Part shown: one piece after another, positions 52,377 through 60,708 of the stretch
Layout: each line of letters begins with the position of its first letter
Numbering within the stretch: position 1 is the stretch's first letter
From: Streptomyces sp. NRRL B-1140
GTDB lineage: Bacteria > Actinomycetota > Actinomycetes > Streptomycetales > Streptomycetaceae
Length of the DNA: 64,000 nucleotides
Reading direction: 5' to 3'
Assembly: GCF_001280065.1 (NCBI RefSeq)
Contig: NZ_LGEA01000098.1
Location: 1-64,000 of the forward strand
Program-made: the position numbers and the translations under genes
The notes under the pieces: generated by a model
Databases searched by the model: none
Told to the model about the DNA's origin: nothing
Seen by the model: only the letters and a program-made list of their open reading frames with translations

Positions 52377-53572
52377 GTGCCGGCCTCCTCGAAGACGTGG
52401 GCCGCGTCGGCCGCGTGCGCCCGCAGCCGGTGCACCGGCCCGAACAGCAGCTCGTCGCCCGCGGCGCGCTTGAAGTACAGGTGAGCCTCGTGCTCCCAGG
52501 TGAATCCGATGCCGCCGTGCAGCTGGATCCCCTCGGCGGCGGCCCGGCGCAGCGCTTCGAGCGCCTGGGCGAGGGCGAGAGCGCCGGCCCTTTCCTCACC
52601 GGCCGGGGCGGTGGCTCCGGCCGCGGCCCAGGCCGCGTAGTACGCCGCCGAGCGGGCCGCCTGGACCTGGACGTACGCGTCGGCCAGCCGGTGCTTGACC
52701 GCCTGGAAGGAGCCGACCGGCCGCCCGAACTGCTCGCGCTGACCCACGTATTCGACGGTCCGCTCCAGCACCCGGGCGGCGGCCCCCACCGCCTCGGCGG
52801 CGAGGCAGGCGGCGACGGTGCCGCCGAGCCCGGCGAGGGCGGCGACGGCGTCGAAGTCCTCATCACCCAGCAACTCGGCCCGCGTATGGCGCAGTTGGAT
52901 TCTGCCCTGCGGGCGGGTCGCGTCCAGTGCGGTCTGCCGTGCGCGGGTGAGACCGGCGGCGTCCGCGCGCACGAGGAAGAGCAGCACCCGGGAGCGGGCG
53001 AATCCCCCGGTGTGCGCGGCGACCACGAGCAACCCCGCGCTGTGTCCGTCGAGGACCTGGTCGGCCTGCCCGTACAGCTGCCAGCCACCCTCCGCCCGCC
53101 GGGCCTGCACGCCGCCGGCCCGTCCCCCGCCGGCCCACCGCCCGCCCCGGTCGTGGCCGGTGAGCGCGAGGGCGGTGGCGAGGGCGGGTCCCGGTATGGC
53201 GAGGGCGGCGGTGAGTTCGCCGGAGGCGACGCACGGCAGGAGCGCGGCCCGCTGGGCGCCGGTGCCGAGGGCGAGCAGCAGCGGGGCGGCGAGGACGGCG
53301 GTGGCCAGCAGCGGGGTGGGGGCGAGGGCCCGGCCCGTCTCCTCGCAGGCCAGCGCCAGTTCGGTCACGGTGCAGCCCGTGCCGCCGTGGCTCTCGGGAA
53401 GGGCCAGTGCGGGCAGGCCGAGGTGGCCGGCGAGGAGGGCCCACAGGGCGGGGTCGTGCCCGGCAGGGGTGTCGACGGCGGCCCGCAGCTCCTGGTGACC
53501 GCACCGCTTGCCGAGGAGTTCGCGCAGGGTGCGGCGGATCTCGTGCTGTTCGTCCGTGAAGCGGGCGTCCAT
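52373..53572 (-). CDS. Acyl-CoA dehydrogenase family protein
   Basis: A 399-aa FAD-dependent dehydrogenase. Signs are MDARFTDEQHEIRRTLREL, the flavin contact region ALPESHGGTGCTVTELALAC, GQREQFGRPVGSFQAVKHRL, and the C-terminal EGIQLHGGIGFTWEHEAHLY with the likely catalytic Glu. The central domain (~135-185) is Gly/Arg-rich and atypical (GHDRGGRWAGGGRAGG), as in subunits of the alpha2-beta2 FadE type, so it might need a partner. The ATG at 53572 has GAGGTG 6 bases upstream. Operator G lies 21 bases upstream, and the gene is divergent from the second thiolase-like gene. Confidence 0.9.
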   Translation of the reverse strand: MDARFTDEQHEIRRTLRELLGKRCGHQELRAAVDTPAGHDPALWALLAGHLGLPALALPESHGGTGCTVTELALACEETGRALAPTPLLATAVLAAPLLLALGTGAQRAALLPCVASGELTAALAIPGPALATALALTGHDRGGRWAGGGRAGGVQARRAEGGWQLYGQADQVLDGHSAGLLVVAAHTGGFARSRVLLFLVRADAAGLTRARQTALDATRPQGRIQLRHTRAELLGDEDFDAVAALAGLGGTVAACLAAEAVGAAARVLERTVEYVGQREQFGRPVGSFQAVKHRLADAYVQVQAARSAAYYAAWAAAGATAPAGEERAGALALAQALEALRRAAAEGIQLHGGIGFTWEHEAHLYFKRAAGDELLFGPVHRLRAHAADAAHVFEEAGT

Positions 53573-53593
53573 GGGGGGCACCTCTCTCCGCAT

Positions 53594-53608
53594 CTGACGG
53601 TGCGTCAT
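53594..53608. promoter_or_regulatory. CTGAC-N5-GTCAG operator (site G, one mismatch)
   Basis: CTGACGGTGCGTCAT, last base off consensus, 21 bases upstream of the acyl-CoA dehydrogenase ATG. Confidence 0.6.
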
Positions 53609-53659
53609 ATTAGGGCGCCGGAAAGGGGAAGCCCAGAGCCCTGCCGCACCCGACCACAT

Positions 53660-53674
53660 CTGATGTACCGTCAG
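53660..53674. promoter_or_regulatory. CTGAC-N5-GTCAG operator (site H, one mismatch)
   Basis: CTGATGTACCGTCAG, extended to ATCTGAT...GTCAGATT. It ends only four bases before the thiolase-like ATG at 53679, leaving no room for a ribosome site. Confidence 0.6.
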
Positions 53675-53678
53675 ATTC

Positions 53679-54848
53679 ATGGTGGCCCGGAGGAAAGCGG
53701 CCGTCGTCGGCGTGGCCCTGTCGGACTGCGGCCGGGTGGACGACGCGACCCCGTACGCCCTGCACGCCCAGGCGGCCCGGCGCGCCCTGGCCGACGCGGG
53801 CCTGGACCGGTCGCTGGTCGACGGCTTCGCCTCGGCCGGCCTCGGCACACTGGCGCCCGTGGAGGTCGCCGAGTACCTGGGCCTGCGCCCCAGCTGGGTC
53901 GACTCCACCTCCGTGGGCGGCTCCACCTGGGAGGTCATGGCGGCCCACGCGGCGGACGCGATCGCGGCCGGGCACGCCCGCGCGGTGCTGCTCGTCTACG
54001 GCTCGACGGCCCGCGCGGACGTCCGGGCCGGCCGCCGCACCGGAACCCTGTCCTTCGGCACGCGCGGCCCCCTGCAGTTCGAAGTCCCCTACGGCCACAC
54101 CCTGATCGCCAAGTACGCCATGGCGGCCCGCCGTCACATGATCGAGTACGGCACGACGATCGAGCAGCTGGCCCAGGTCGCGGTACAGGCCCGGGCCAAC
54201 GCGGCCCTCAACCCCGAGGCGATGTTCCGCACGCCGATCACGGTCGACGAGGTCCTGGCCGGGCCCGTGATCGCCGACCCCTTCACCAAGCTGCACTGCT
54301 GCGTCCGTTCCGACGGCGGGGCGGCGGTGCTGCTCGTGGCGCAGGAGTACGTACCGGACTGCCGTACAGCGCCGGTGTGGGTGCTGGGGAGCGGGGAGTC
54401 CGTCTCGCACGCGGCGATGTCCGAGTGGCCGGACTTCACGGTCTCGCCCGCGGCGGTGAGCGGGAGGCTGGCGTTCGAGCGGGCGGGGGTACGCCCCTCG
54501 GAGATCGACTTCGCCGAGCTCTACGACGCGTTCACGTACATGACGCTGGTGACGCTGGAGGACCTCGGTTTCTGCGGGAAGGGCGAGGGCGGGGCGTTCG
54601 TGGAGAAGGGGCGGCTGCGGGTGGCGGGCGGTGAGCTGCCGGTGAACACCGACGGGGGCGGACTGTCGGCGCAGCACCCCGGGATGCGGGGGCTGTTCCT
54701 GCTGGTGGAGGCGGTGCGGCAACTGCGCGGGGAGTGCGGGGAGCGGCAGGTGCGGCGGAGCGACGGTACGCTCCCGCGGCTGGCGGTGGCGTCGGGGACG
54801 GGGGGCTGGTTCTGCTCGTCGGGGACGGTGGTGCTGGGGGCGGGGTGA
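53679..54848 (+). CDS. Thiolase-like protein, SCP-x/Ltp2 type (second copy)
   Basis: A 389-aa thiolase-fold protein. Signs are AAVVGVALSDCGRVDDATPY, KLHCCVRSDGGAAVLLVAQE, ELYDAFTYMTLVTLEDLGFC with GKGEGGAF, and VNTDGGGLSAQHPGM. The segment equivalent to the nucleophile loop reads VGGSTWEVMAAHAADAIAAG and has no cysteine at all, so thiolytic cleavage of the usual kind is unlikely. No DUF35 gene is adjacent; one at 58314-58739 is under the same type of operator. The ATG at 53679 sits four bases after operator H, so the transcript is probably leaderless. Confidence 0.9.
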   Translation: MVARRKAAVVGVALSDCGRVDDATPYALHAQAARRALADAGLDRSLVDGFASAGLGTLAPVEVAEYLGLRPSWVDSTSVGGSTWEVMAAHAADAIAAGHARAVLLVYGSTARADVRAGRRTGTLSFGTRGPLQFEVPYGHTLIAKYAMAARRHMIEYGTTIEQLAQVAVQARANAALNPEAMFRTPITVDEVLAGPVIADPFTKLHCCVRSDGGAAVLLVAQEYVPDCRTAPVWVLGSGESVSHAAMSEWPDFTVSPAAVSGRLAFERAGVRPSEIDFAELYDAFTYMTLVTLEDLGFCGKGEGGAFVEKGRLRVAGGELPVNTDGGGLSAQHPGMRGLFLLVEAVRQLRGECGERQVRRSDGTLPRLAVASGTGGWFCSSGTVVLGAG

Positions 54849-54983
54849 GGGGTGGGGCCGCTGCGGGCGGTGCGGCGGCTCGGCACCACGTACGCGCGGG
54901 CCCCGTGGCGGCCGTTGCCGGGCTGCGGCCACTTACGCTGCACGGTCGTTGGACACCAGCAGCGACCAGCGATCGGAGACCAC

Positions 54984-55523
54984 ATGGCAGGCATCGAGTA
55001 CGAAGCGAAAGCCCTCGACGTCCACCCCGCGAAGATCGCGCGGCTCATCACCGAGGCCGGCGGCACCTGCACGACCGGCACGCGCCTCATGCGGCGACAC
55101 GTGTACGACACCATCCCGGCCGTCCCCGGCCGCTGGGTGCGGCTTCGCGACACCGGAACCGACACCACTCTCTGCGTCAAGCAGATCACCACGGACGCCG
55201 TCGACGGGACCCACGAGACCGAGGTCACCGTCGACAGCTTCGAGGAAACCGCCGCTCTGCTGCGGCTCACCGGCCTGACGCCGCGCGGCTACCAGGAGAA
55301 CCGGCGCACCTCGTACACCCTCGGCGCCGTCCGCCTGGAGGTCGACGAATGGCCCCGCATCCCGCCGTACCTGGAGATCGAGGCCGATGACGAAGCCCAG
55401 GTGTGGACGGCTGCCACCGCGCTGGGCATCGACCACGGCCGGCTCACGTCGGTCAACACCACCAAGGTCTACAGCCTGTACGGCATCGACCTGGACTCCA
55501 TCGCCGACCTGCGCTTCGAGTAG
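54984..55523 (+). CDS. CYTH-domain protein (class IV adenylate cyclase-like)
   Basis: A 179-aa protein of the CYTH superfamily (class IV adenylate cyclase / thiamine triphosphatase). The N-terminal ExExK signature is visible in IEYEAKALDV, and further tunnel residues in RWVRLRDTG, LCVKQI and YLEIEADDE. These enzymes bind triphosphate substrates in a beta tunnel with divalent metal. Whether this one makes cAMP or hydrolyses a triphosphate cannot be told. The ATG at 54984 has GGAG upstream. The 136 bases before it show no other feature. Confidence 0.88.
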   Translation: MAGIEYEAKALDVHPAKIARLITEAGGTCTTGTRLMRRHVYDTIPAVPGRWVRLRDTGTDTTLCVKQITTDAVDGTHETEVTVDSFEETAALLRLTGLTPRGYQENRRTSYTLGAVRLEVDEWPRIPPYLEIEADDEAQVWTAATALGIDHGRLTSVNTTKVYSLYGIDLDSIADLRFE

Positions 55524-55747
55524 GCCGGCGCCTGCGACACCTGGCCGGCTGGTCGGCTGCTCGACCTGCAACTGCTGCGCCATGATCGCCGACCCGAACA
55601 CCGCGTCCGCCGTCCTCTTCCCGGCGGAACCGGCCGGGCATCAGGTGCTGCGAATGCGCCCGGGGGGGTGGCTGTCGTCAGACCTGCGGCAGGCCTGACC
55701 GGCGCATACCCCCAGGGTCGGCGGAACCGGTGACGGACAATCGAGGC

Positions 55748-56419
55748 ATGGCAACCGATCTTCACGAACTGCTGAGGTCACTGCGGGTCTGGGACCCGAA
55801 GGTCACGGACCTGCCCTCCTTCGAGCCGGACACCGCTCCGGCCACTCCCCTGCCCCTGTTCACCGAGTGGTTCGCGGCGGCGGTGGCGGCCGGGCAGACC
55901 GAGCCGCACACCATGTCGCTGGCGACGTCCGACGAGTCGGGCCTGCCCGACGTACGGATCGTGATGCTGCACGGCGCGGACGCCGACGGCTGGTCCTTCG
56001 CGTCCCACACCGGCAGCCGCAAGGGCCGCCACCTCGCCGCCCGCCCGTACGCCGCGCTCGGGTTCTACTGGCCGGTGCTGGGCCGCCAGGTCCGGGTGCG
56101 CGGCCCGGTGACGGCGGCTCCGTCCGAGGAGGCCCAGGGCGACCTGCACGCCCGGTCGACGGGCGCCCTGGCGGCGGCGCTGACCGGCAGGCAGAGCGAG
56201 CTCCTGCCGTCCCTGGACGATCTGGCCCGGGCCTCGGAGTCGGCGTGGGAACGGGCGTCGCGCGAGCCGGGGGCACCGGTGCCGTCCTGGACGCTGTACC
56301 GGCTGCGGGCCGAGGAGGTGGAGTTCTTCCAGGGCGACGAGCGACGACGGCACGTCCGGCTCCGCTACCGACGGGAAGGGGGCGGGGAAGCGTGGGCGCG
56401 GGAGCTGCTGTGGCCGTGA
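55748..56419 (+). CDS. Pyridoxamine 5'-phosphate oxidase family protein
   Basis: A 223-aa FMN-binding split-barrel protein similar to PdxH. Signs are MSLATSDESGLPDVRIVMLH, FASHTGSRKGRHLAARPYAA, FYWPVLGRQVRVRGPV and a C-terminal VPSWTLYRLRAEEVEFFQGD with RRHVRLRYRRE. PdxH oxidises pyridoxine or pyridoxamine phosphate to PLP; this may be a true PdxH or a relative. The ATG at 55748 has GAGG almost touching it; a GTG at 55730 is a real alternative. The gap 55524-55729 shows nothing recognisable. Confidence 0.85.
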   Translation: MATDLHELLRSLRVWDPKVTDLPSFEPDTAPATPLPLFTEWFAAAVAAGQTEPHTMSLATSDESGLPDVRIVMLHGADADGWSFASHTGSRKGRHLAARPYAALGFYWPVLGRQVRVRGPVTAAPSEEAQGDLHARSTGALAAALTGRQSELLPSLDDLARASESAWERASREPGAPVPSWTLYRLRAEEVEFFQGDERRRHVRLRYRREGGGEAWARELLWP

Positions 56420-56486
56420 GGACGGGCGGCCCCGGGCCTCGGCCCGGGACCGGTGGCCCGGGGCGTTCGGCCGGTGACGGTTTCGC

Positions 56487-57368
56487 CTACGCGAAGTCGT
56501 ACACCGCGAAATCCGCCACCGGGCGGTAGCCGATGCGCTGGTAGAGGCCGTTGCTGGTCGGGTTGGACAGGTCCGTGAAGAGGAGGACCTCGTCCGCTCC
56601 GGCGGCCAGGGCGGTGCGGCTGACCTCGGCGGTCGCCGCGCCCGCGTAACCGCGGCCTCGCAGGTGGGCCGGGGTGTAGACCGTGGTGATGCGGACCTGG
56701 CCGGCGACCCGGGGGCTGGTGCCGGCCATGGCGACGGGCGTGCCGTCGGGGGTTTCCCAGAAGGTGATGGTGCCGCTGTCGATGCGGGCGTCCGCCCACT
56801 CCGCCGAGTCACGGACGGTACCCAGGTCCACGGACTCGCTGAACTCGTCGTGCCAGCGCCGGAGTCGCTCGCGGTCGGACTCGACGGCGACCCTGGGGCG
56901 GCCCGGCGGCACGGGCCCGGGTGCGGTCAGGGTGCCGAGCCGGTAGAGCCGCTGGCGCTGGCGCAGGGTGGCCGGGGCGCCCGTGTGCCGCTGCCAGGCA
57001 TCGGCGAAGGCGGCTGCGGTGTCCCGGTCCGCGTTCACGCCGGGCAGGCGTCGGCCGAGGGCGGCCAGGCGCGCGGCGAGACGGTCGGCGTCCTCGGGGG
57101 TGAGAGCCGTGAGGTTGAGCCAGTGCGGCGGGGTGCGGAAGAAGGTCGCCCGGACCGCGCCGTCCCGTTCCAGGACGCCGAACTCCGGTGCGCCGTCTCC
57201 GTACACGCTCCGGCCGTTGGCCCGCAGCGTCTCCGTGACCGTCAACGGCACGGTGTGCAGCGCCGGCCGGGAGTGGAGGAAGGCTCCCGCTCGGGCGAGG
57301 AAGTCGTCGAGGTCGGGGGTCACGTGCCAACCGGTCTTCTCCGCCTGGGTGTTCGTATCGGTGTCCAT
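56487..57368 (-). CDS. GNAT-family N-acetyltransferase
   Basis: A 293-aa protein. The C-terminal ~130 residues form the GNAT fold with the acetyl-CoA loop HLRGRGYAGAATAEVSR and the late strand NGLYQRIGYRPVADF. The N-terminal half resembles an extra degenerate GNAT domain, common in larger Streptomyces members. The acceptor is unknown. The ATG at 57368 is the best start; there is no strong ribosome site. It is convergent with the PdxH-like gene. Confidence 0.87.
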   Translation of the reverse strand: MDTDTNTQAEKTGWHVTPDLDDFLARAGAFLHSRPALHTVPLTVTETLRANGRSVYGDGAPEFGVLERDGAVRATFFRTPPHWLNLTALTPEDADRLAARLAALGRRLPGVNADRDTAAAFADAWQRHTGAPATLRQRQRLYRLGTLTAPGPVPPGRPRVAVESDRERLRRWHDEFSESVDLGTVRDSAEWADARIDSGTITFWETPDGTPVAMAGTSPRVAGQVRITTVYTPAHLRGRGYAGAATAEVSRTALAAGADEVLLFTDLSNPTSNGLYQRIGYRPVADFAVYDFA

Positions 57369-57427
57369 GATTCATGGTGCCGTCCGGCACCTGACGTGCA
57401 CCTCTGATTTTCCGGCGGGCCCCGGGC

Positions 57428-57520
57428 TCACTTGCCGCCGTCCTCGGCGAGCGTGTGCGCCACCAGCGCGTTGGCGTGGCCGTGCCCCAGGCCGTGTTCG
57501 GCCTTGAGTGGCCGGGCGGA
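57428..57520 (-). pseudogene. Remnant: C-terminal end of a DUF4287-type protein
   Basis: The frame ends SARPLKAEHGLGHGHANALV followed by AHTLAEDGGK and a TGA. I recognise the LK-EHG-GHGHANA string as the conserved end of DUF4287 proteins. No start codon or the N-terminal part of the family is found upstream, so it is probably a decayed fragment. Confidence 0.55.
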
Positions 57521-57570
57521 ACTGATCACCCACCCGAAGTGACGCCCGTCACACCCCATGTCGGGCCCCT

Positions 57571-58173
57571 TCAGGGATCCGCGGGCTCCGGGTCCGTGGC
57601 CAGGCGGGCGTGCAGATGGGCGTCCCGGAAGGCGTCGTGCCGGTCCTCCTGGAAGATCGCGCCGCGCAGGGTGCCTTCGCACGGGAACCCGCACCGCTCG
57701 GCGATCCGGCACGAGGCGTCGTGACCGACCGCGTGGTCCAACTCCAATCGATGCAGGCCGAGTTCTGTGAGGGCCCAGCGGGCGGCGAGCAGGAGAGCAC
57801 CTGTGGCGACGCCCTGGCCGCGGGCCTCCGGGAGCACCCAGTAGCCGACCCGGGCGACCTTCAGGTGGTACTTGATCTCGTTGACGCCGATGTGCCCCAG
57901 CGGGGTGTCGCTGCGCGCGTCGGCGACGCGGAACGACACCGACGTCCCCTCCAGGGCACTCTGCGCCCGCGCGAGCAGCGACTCCCGCGCACTCGCCGGG
58001 TCGGTGACCGGCCGCAGCGGGGTGTTCCAGCGCCGGAACTCCGGATCACGCAGTCCGCGCAGCCACGTGTCGACGTCGGCACCCGACGCCGCGTCCCAGG
58101 GGCGCAGACGGAGGCCGTGGCCGTGCAGATCCGGCTGGGGGCCGGTCAGGGCTTGGTCGCGTATGGGGGCCAT
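57571..58173 (-). CDS. GNAT-family acetyltransferase, RimJ/RimL type
   Basis: A 200-aa acetyltransferase. Signs are LRPWDAASGADVDTWLRG near the N-terminus, VGYWVLPEARGQGVATGALL (acetyl-CoA loop) and HDASCRIAERCGFPCEGTLR, the usual RimJ/RimL ending. Such enzymes acetylate ribosomal protein N-termini or small amines. The ATG at 58173 is chosen because it precedes the conserved domain by the usual ~20 residues; the ribosome site is weak. Confidence 0.87.
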   Translation of the reverse strand: MAPIRDQALTGPQPDLHGHGLRLRPWDAASGADVDTWLRGLRDPEFRRWNTPLRPVTDPASARESLLARAQSALEGTSVSFRVADARSDTPLGHIGVNEIKYHLKVARVGYWVLPEARGQGVATGALLLAARWALTELGLHRLELDHAVGHDASCRIAERCGFPCEGTLRGAIFQEDRHDAFRDAHLHARLATDPEPADP

Positions 58174-58313
58174 GGTCTTATTGAAGCCCCTGTTTCCGGT
58201 GATCGACCGTCGTGTTCGAGGGACGGCCCGGTTTCGGGTCGCGTCGACCGTCCGTGCCGAACGGCCGGGGCGACCGGCGGCCGTCGCTCGCCCCACTCCC
58301 TGCGGCGCACCAC

Positions 58314-58739
58314 TCAGCCCCTCGGCGCCGCCCGGAACACCGGCACCCCCTCCCGGAACGCCACCTCGAGCTCCGCCCCGGCCGACAGGCCCGCGCCCTC
58401 GCCCGCGAGAGGTCCGAGCGGCTCCCCGGCCCCCACGATCTCCGTCATCATCCGCGGCCCCTCGGCCAGTTCGACCACGGCGGCGACGTACGGGGCTCGG
58501 TCCTTGAAGGGCGGCAGGTCGTTGCGGTGGACGACGGACCAGGTGTAGAGCGTGGCGCGGCCGCTCGCCGTCTCCCACGTCACGTCCTCGCTCCAGCAGT
58601 GGGGGCAGAACTCGCGCGGGTAGTGATGGGCCCGGCCGCACGCCCCGCAGCGGCGGATCAGCAGTCTGCCCTCGGCGGCGGCGTCCCAGTACGTCCGCGT
58701 GAAGGCGTCCGGCTCGGGCAGGTCGAAGCGGCCGGTCAT
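58314..58739 (-). CDS. DUF35 OB-fold, zinc-ribbon acyl-CoA-associated protein (second copy)
   Basis: A 141-aa paralogue of the protein at 44727-45140. The zinc ribbon is RRCGACGRAHHYPREFCPHC and the OB fold begins GRATLYTWSVVHRNDLPPFK. DUF35 proteins normally pair with thiolase-fold enzymes; none is adjacent here, so the likely partner is the thiolase-like protein at 53679-54848, which has no DUF35 neighbour. The ATG at 58739 shares one base with the DoxX stop (TGATG), so the two are co-translated from the promoter at operator I. Confidence 0.9.
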   Translation of the reverse strand: MTGRFDLPEPDAFTRTYWDAAAEGRLLIRRCGACGRAHHYPREFCPHCWSEDVTWETASGRATLYTWSVVHRNDLPPFKDRAPYVAAVVELAEGPRMMTEIVGAGEPLGPLAGEGAGLSAGAELEVAFREGVPVFRAAPRG

Positions 58740-59188
58740 CAGAACAGCCCCAGCGCACTGTCCAGCGACCACGTCTGCCAGGACATCCCGAACAACCCCA
58801 CCACCGACATCAGCGCCATCATGGAGTTCTGCCCCTGCTCGGCGACGTCGTGGACCATGAGCGTGAAGTACAGGGCGTTGAGGAGGAACCCGCCGACCAG
58901 GGCGACCGGGGTGAGGAAGCCGGTGATCAGGCCCAGTCCGAGCGCGAGTTCCGCGTAGACGACGACGTACGCCATCAGGCGCGGGTGCGGGGCCACGGCC
59001 GCCTCGAAGCCCCGGCGGACGGCGCTCCAGCGGTGCTCGGCGGCTATGCCCGCGGCCCACGCGATGCCGGTACCCCGCTGGAACCAGGCCGTGCGGTCCT
59101 TGTGCCGCCAGCTCTCCAGCCACCACAGCCCGAGCCCGATCCGCAGCACGGCCAGCCATTCCGCTCCGGTGAGCCAGATCGCGTCCAT
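58739..59188 (-). CDS. DoxX-like integral membrane protein
   Basis: A 149-aa membrane protein with about four hydrophobic segments (~8-25, ~72-92, ~93-112, ~122-138), including RIGLGLWWLESW, a pattern typical of DoxX. Members of this group are linked to quinone or thiol redox work, but function is poorly known. The ATG at 59188 starts five bases after the palindrome I, leaving no ribosome site, so a leaderless mRNA is likely. It is first gene of a DoxX/DUF35 pair. Confidence 0.87.
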   Translation of the reverse strand: MDAIWLTGAEWLAVLRIGLGLWWLESWRHKDRTAWFQRGTGIAWAAGIAAEHRWSAVRRGFEAAVAPHPRLMAYVVVYAELALGLGLITGFLTPVALVGGFLLNALYFTLMVHDVAEQGQNSMMALMSVVGLFGMSWQTWSLDSALGLF

Positions 59189-59193
59189 GCGAT

Positions 59194-59208
59194 CTGACGG
59201 TACGTCAG
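59194..59208. promoter_or_regulatory. CTGAC-N5-GTCAG operator (site I)
   Basis: CTGACGGTACGTCAG with flanking GAT and ATC, giving an extended palindrome at 59191-59211 with 8-bp half sites. This is the most symmetric copy in the window, five bases before the DoxX ATG. Confidence 0.8.
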
Positions 59209-59404
59209 ATCAGCGGATGCGCAAGAGTCCCCGCGGGGCCCAGCCCTCCGAAGGTGGCGCGGCCGGCGACGATCACCGCCCCGCCACAACCGGACCCGCT
59301 GCGCCACGAGCCCCACCCCCTCCCGTTACAGCCGTGATCAATCCGAAACCAATTCCGGTCTTGACCGAGACCCATCAACCAGTCCCGTGATTACGCTCGC
59401 GCTC

Positions 59405-60610
59405 ATGGCCGACTCCACACCCCCCACACACGCCTCCGCACAGCCCCCACCCGACCGCCCCGTCTACGTCATCGGCGGCGGCCCCGGCGGGCTCGCCGTG
59501 GCGTACGCGCTGCGCGCCCGGGGTGTCCGGGCCGTCGTCCTGGAGAAGTCCGACCACGTCGGGGCGTCCTGGCGCCGCCACTACGACCGGCTGCACCTGC
59601 ACACCACCCGCCGCCTCTCGGCCCTGCCCGGACTGCCGATGCCCCGCCGGTTCGGACGCTGGGTGTCCCGGGACGACGTGGTGCGGTACCTGGACAAGTA
59701 CGCCGAGCACCACCGCCTGGAGATCGTCACCGGTGTCGAGGTGTCCCGCGTCGAGCGCGCCCCCGACGGCACGGGCTGGCTGCTGCACGCCACCGGCGGC
59801 CGGCAACTGACCGGCGCGGCGGTGGTCGTCGCCACCGGCTACAACCACACCCCGCGCCTGCCCGACTGGCCCGGCCGCTCCGCCTTCACCGGCGAGTTCC
59901 TGCACGCCGGCGAGTACCGCAGCGGAAAGCCCTACGCGGGCCGGGACGTCCTCGTCGTCGGGGTCGGCAACACCGGCGCCGAGATCGCCGTCGACCTGGT
60001 GGAGAACGGCGCCTCCCGGGTCCGGCTCGCCGTGCGCACGGTCCCCCACATCGTGCGCCGTTCGACCGCCGGCTGGGCCGCCCAGTACAGCGGCGTCCTC
60101 GTCCGCCGGCTGCCGGTCGGCCTGGTCGACCGCATCTCCCGCGTGCAGGCAAGGGTCGCCGTGCCCGACCTGTCGGCGCACGGACTGCCGCGCCCCGACA
60201 CCGGGCTGTACACGCGGGTGCGGCAGGGGGCGATCCCGGTGCAGGACGTCGGCCTGATCGACGCGGTGCGCAAGGGCAGGGTCGAGATCGTGGCCGCCGT
60301 GGAGGGCTTCGAGGACGGCGGCAAGATCGCCCTGGCCGACGGCAGCCGGATCTCCCCGGACGTGGTGATCGCCGCCACCGGTTACGTCCGCGCCCTGGAG
60401 GGCCTGGTCGGCCACCTCGACGTCCTCGACGACCGGGGCAGGCCCGTGGCCCACGGCGCCCGTACCGCGAAGACCGCCCCCGGCCTGTACTTCACCGGCT
60501 TCACCAACCCGATCAGCGGCAACCTCCGCGAGCTGGCACTCGACGCGGTGAAGATCGCGAAGGCCGTCACGCGGAACGGCCCGGGGAGCGTGTCCCGGCT
60601 GCCGGGGTAA
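59405..60610 (+). CDS. FAD-dependent oxidoreductase, flavin-containing monooxygenase-like
   Basis: A 401-aa two-dinucleotide-binding flavoprotein. The FAD motif is VIGGGPGGLAVAYALRARG, the NADPH motif VVGVGNTGAEIAVDLVENG, and the ATG-like motifs VVVATGYNHTPRLP and VVIAATGYV are present. This matches the group of flavin-containing and Baeyer-Villiger-like monooxygenases, which oxygenate N, S or carbonyl carbon; the substrate is unknown. The ATG at 59405 has no ribosome site; a -10-like TACGCT ends seven bases before it, so it may be leaderless. A GTG at 59387 is the alternative. Confidence 0.88.
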   Translation: MADSTPPTHASAQPPPDRPVYVIGGGPGGLAVAYALRARGVRAVVLEKSDHVGASWRRHYDRLHLHTTRRLSALPGLPMPRRFGRWVSRDDVVRYLDKYAEHHRLEIVTGVEVSRVERAPDGTGWLLHATGGRQLTGAAVVVATGYNHTPRLPDWPGRSAFTGEFLHAGEYRSGKPYAGRDVLVVGVGNTGAEIAVDLVENGASRVRLAVRTVPHIVRRSTAGWAAQYSGVLVRRLPVGLVDRISRVQARVAVPDLSAHGLPRPDTGLYTRVRQGAIPVQDVGLIDAVRKGRVEIVAAVEGFEDGGKIALADGSRISPDVVIAATGYVRALEGLVGHLDVLDDRGRPVAHGARTAKTAPGLYFTGFTNPISGNLRELALDAVKIAKAVTRNGPGSVSRLPG

Positions 60611-60708
60611 AGGGTCCGGCCGTAGATCGTGATCTTGTTGCTGGAGTGCGGTGGACAGGGGGAGCGGTCAGTCGTCGACGAGATCGAGCCGGGCAGGACA
60701 GGCGTCCC

